Part shown: positions 63,629 through 64,000 of the stretch, piece by piece
Layout of the letters: each line of letters begins with the position of its first letter
Numbering within the stretch: position 1 is the stretch's first letter
Assembly (NCBI GenBank): GCA_018896025.1
Contig: JAHIND010000026.1
Span: 1 to 64,000, forward strand
Length of the DNA stretch: 64,000 bases
Source of the DNA: Pseudomonadota bacterium
GTDB taxonomy: Bacteria > Desulfobacterota > Desulfarculia > Desulfarculales > Desulfarculaceae
Direction of reading: 5' to 3'
Program-made: the position numbers and the translations under genes
Notes under the pieces: generated by a model
Databases searched by the model: none
Seen by the model: only the letters and a program-made list of their open reading frames with translations
Told to the model about the DNA's origin: nothing

Positions 63629-63966
63629 GTCCGCGCTACACCCCCGACACCGGCGACCTGGTTTGGCTGGAGTTTGACCCGCAGGCCGGGCACGAGCAGG
63701 CCGGTAAAAGGCCGGGGCTGGTCTTGTCTCCAGCCGCCTACAACAAGCCCTCCGGCCTTATGATCGCCTGTCCCATCACCAGCCAGGTGAAGGGCTACCC
63801 CTTTGAGGTGCCCCTGCCGCCGGGGCTCAAGATCCAGGGTGTAATCCTGGCGGATCAAGTCAAGAGCCTGGATTGGAAGGCCCGCAAGGCCTCCAAGTCA
63901 GGCGTTGCCCCCAAAGCGGTAATGGACGATGTTTTGGCCAAGCTGGCGGCCTTGCTGTCTTTGTAG
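63625..63966 (+). CDS. mazF: MazF-type endoribonuclease toxin
   Basis: 113 aa, complete. The MazF/PemK SH3-like barrel: PDTGDLVWLEFDPQAGHEQA (7-26), GKRPGLVLSPAAYN (27-40), MIACPITSQVKGYPFEVPLP (46-65) with the Thr/Ser and Lys of the active site, and VILADQVKSLDW (73-84). Cuts mRNA at short sequence sites when free of MazE. Starts with GTG at 63625, sharing GTGA with the mazE stop. Only 34 bp remain in the window after it. Confidence 0.94.
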   Translation: MSPRYTPDTGDLVWLEFDPQAGHEQAGKRPGLVLSPAAYNKPSGLMIACPITSQVKGYPFEVPLPPGLKIQGVILADQVKSLDWKARKASKSGVAPKAVMDDVLAKLAALLSL

Positions 63967-64000
63967 ACCCCACCCATAACAATCAGATATTCCGCACAAT

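Overview
The window is GC-rich chromosomal DNA from a Gram-negative bacterium. The gene set suggests a deltaproteobacterium (Desulfobacterota), possibly a Desulfarculaceae-like anaerobe. Supporting points are a stand-alone PurH cyclohydrolase domain, a selenocysteine peroxiredoxin of the PrxU type, an H-NOX/diguanylate cyclase pair, a ferredoxin-nitroreductase fusion, a PEP-CTERM protein, fermentative-type acyl-CoA genes and many zinc-ribbon tails. The taxon is inference; the genes themselves are read from sequence.

Layout. 1-643: 3' end of 23S rRNA, 5S rRNA and the rRNA operon terminator. 761-7800: small membrane and zinc-ribbon proteins, the mobB-HD hydrolase-ddl-CxxC protein operon, a BLIP/OmlA-like lipoprotein, zupT, and two lower-GC genes of unknown function. 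8009-10925: purine genes (PurH cyclohydrolase domain, then a PurD-PurE fusion). 11860-18870: RRM protein, mscL with a zinc ribbon, a TsaC/Sua5 protein, an isocitrate lyase/PEP mutase-family enzyme, a cNMP-binding protein, a SIMPL protein, a PEP-CTERM protein and rarD. 19629-22261: thiolase and acyl-CoA dehydrogenase separated by an array of large palindromes. 23109-26966: archease-RtcB RNA ligase, ferredoxin-nitroreductase and small secreted proteins. 27093-32223: a secreted small-protein family, a GIY-YIG protein, an AT-rich foreign-looking gene, and clpB. 33079-36991: H-NOX/GGDEF, dmeR-dmeF and trmJ. 37119-44365: flavin-binding-type protein, secreted proteins, isochorismatase-like hydrolase, prxU with an in-frame UGA, two more secreted paralogues, and typA. 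44614-50215: hybrid histidine kinase, CoA-transferase/GNAT fusion, and a membrane protein. 50380-55925: an isolated phage tail-tip-like operon with no other phage genes. 56106-64000: glutaredoxin-like protein and pdxA, an SH3-domain envelope protein, uvrA, a GT2 glycosyltransferase, and mazEF.

The most distinctive trait is the intergenic DNA. Five repeat families recur. A is a ~33-bp imperfect palindrome around TTGGGTnGAGCGAAGCGAA. B is a 26-bp GGGCGGGGATAAACCCCGCC palindrome. C is a ~35-bp TCGTTGCGAGGAGCGCAGCG element. D is a 190-220-bp MITE-like element ending in ATAGCCGTCATYGCGAGG inverted repeats. E is a ~120-bp element bounded by GGCTTCGCCAG and CTGGCTGTGCCG, with a central hairpin whose stem varies by compensatory changes. 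They combine into composite islands of up to ~900 bp.

The strongest functional leads are the UGA-encoded peroxiredoxin with its SECIS-like hairpin, the H-NOX/GGDEF pair with a shortened GGDEF domain, the covarying repeat family E, the orphan tail-tip operon, and the palindrome array between the thiolase and dehydrogenase genes.
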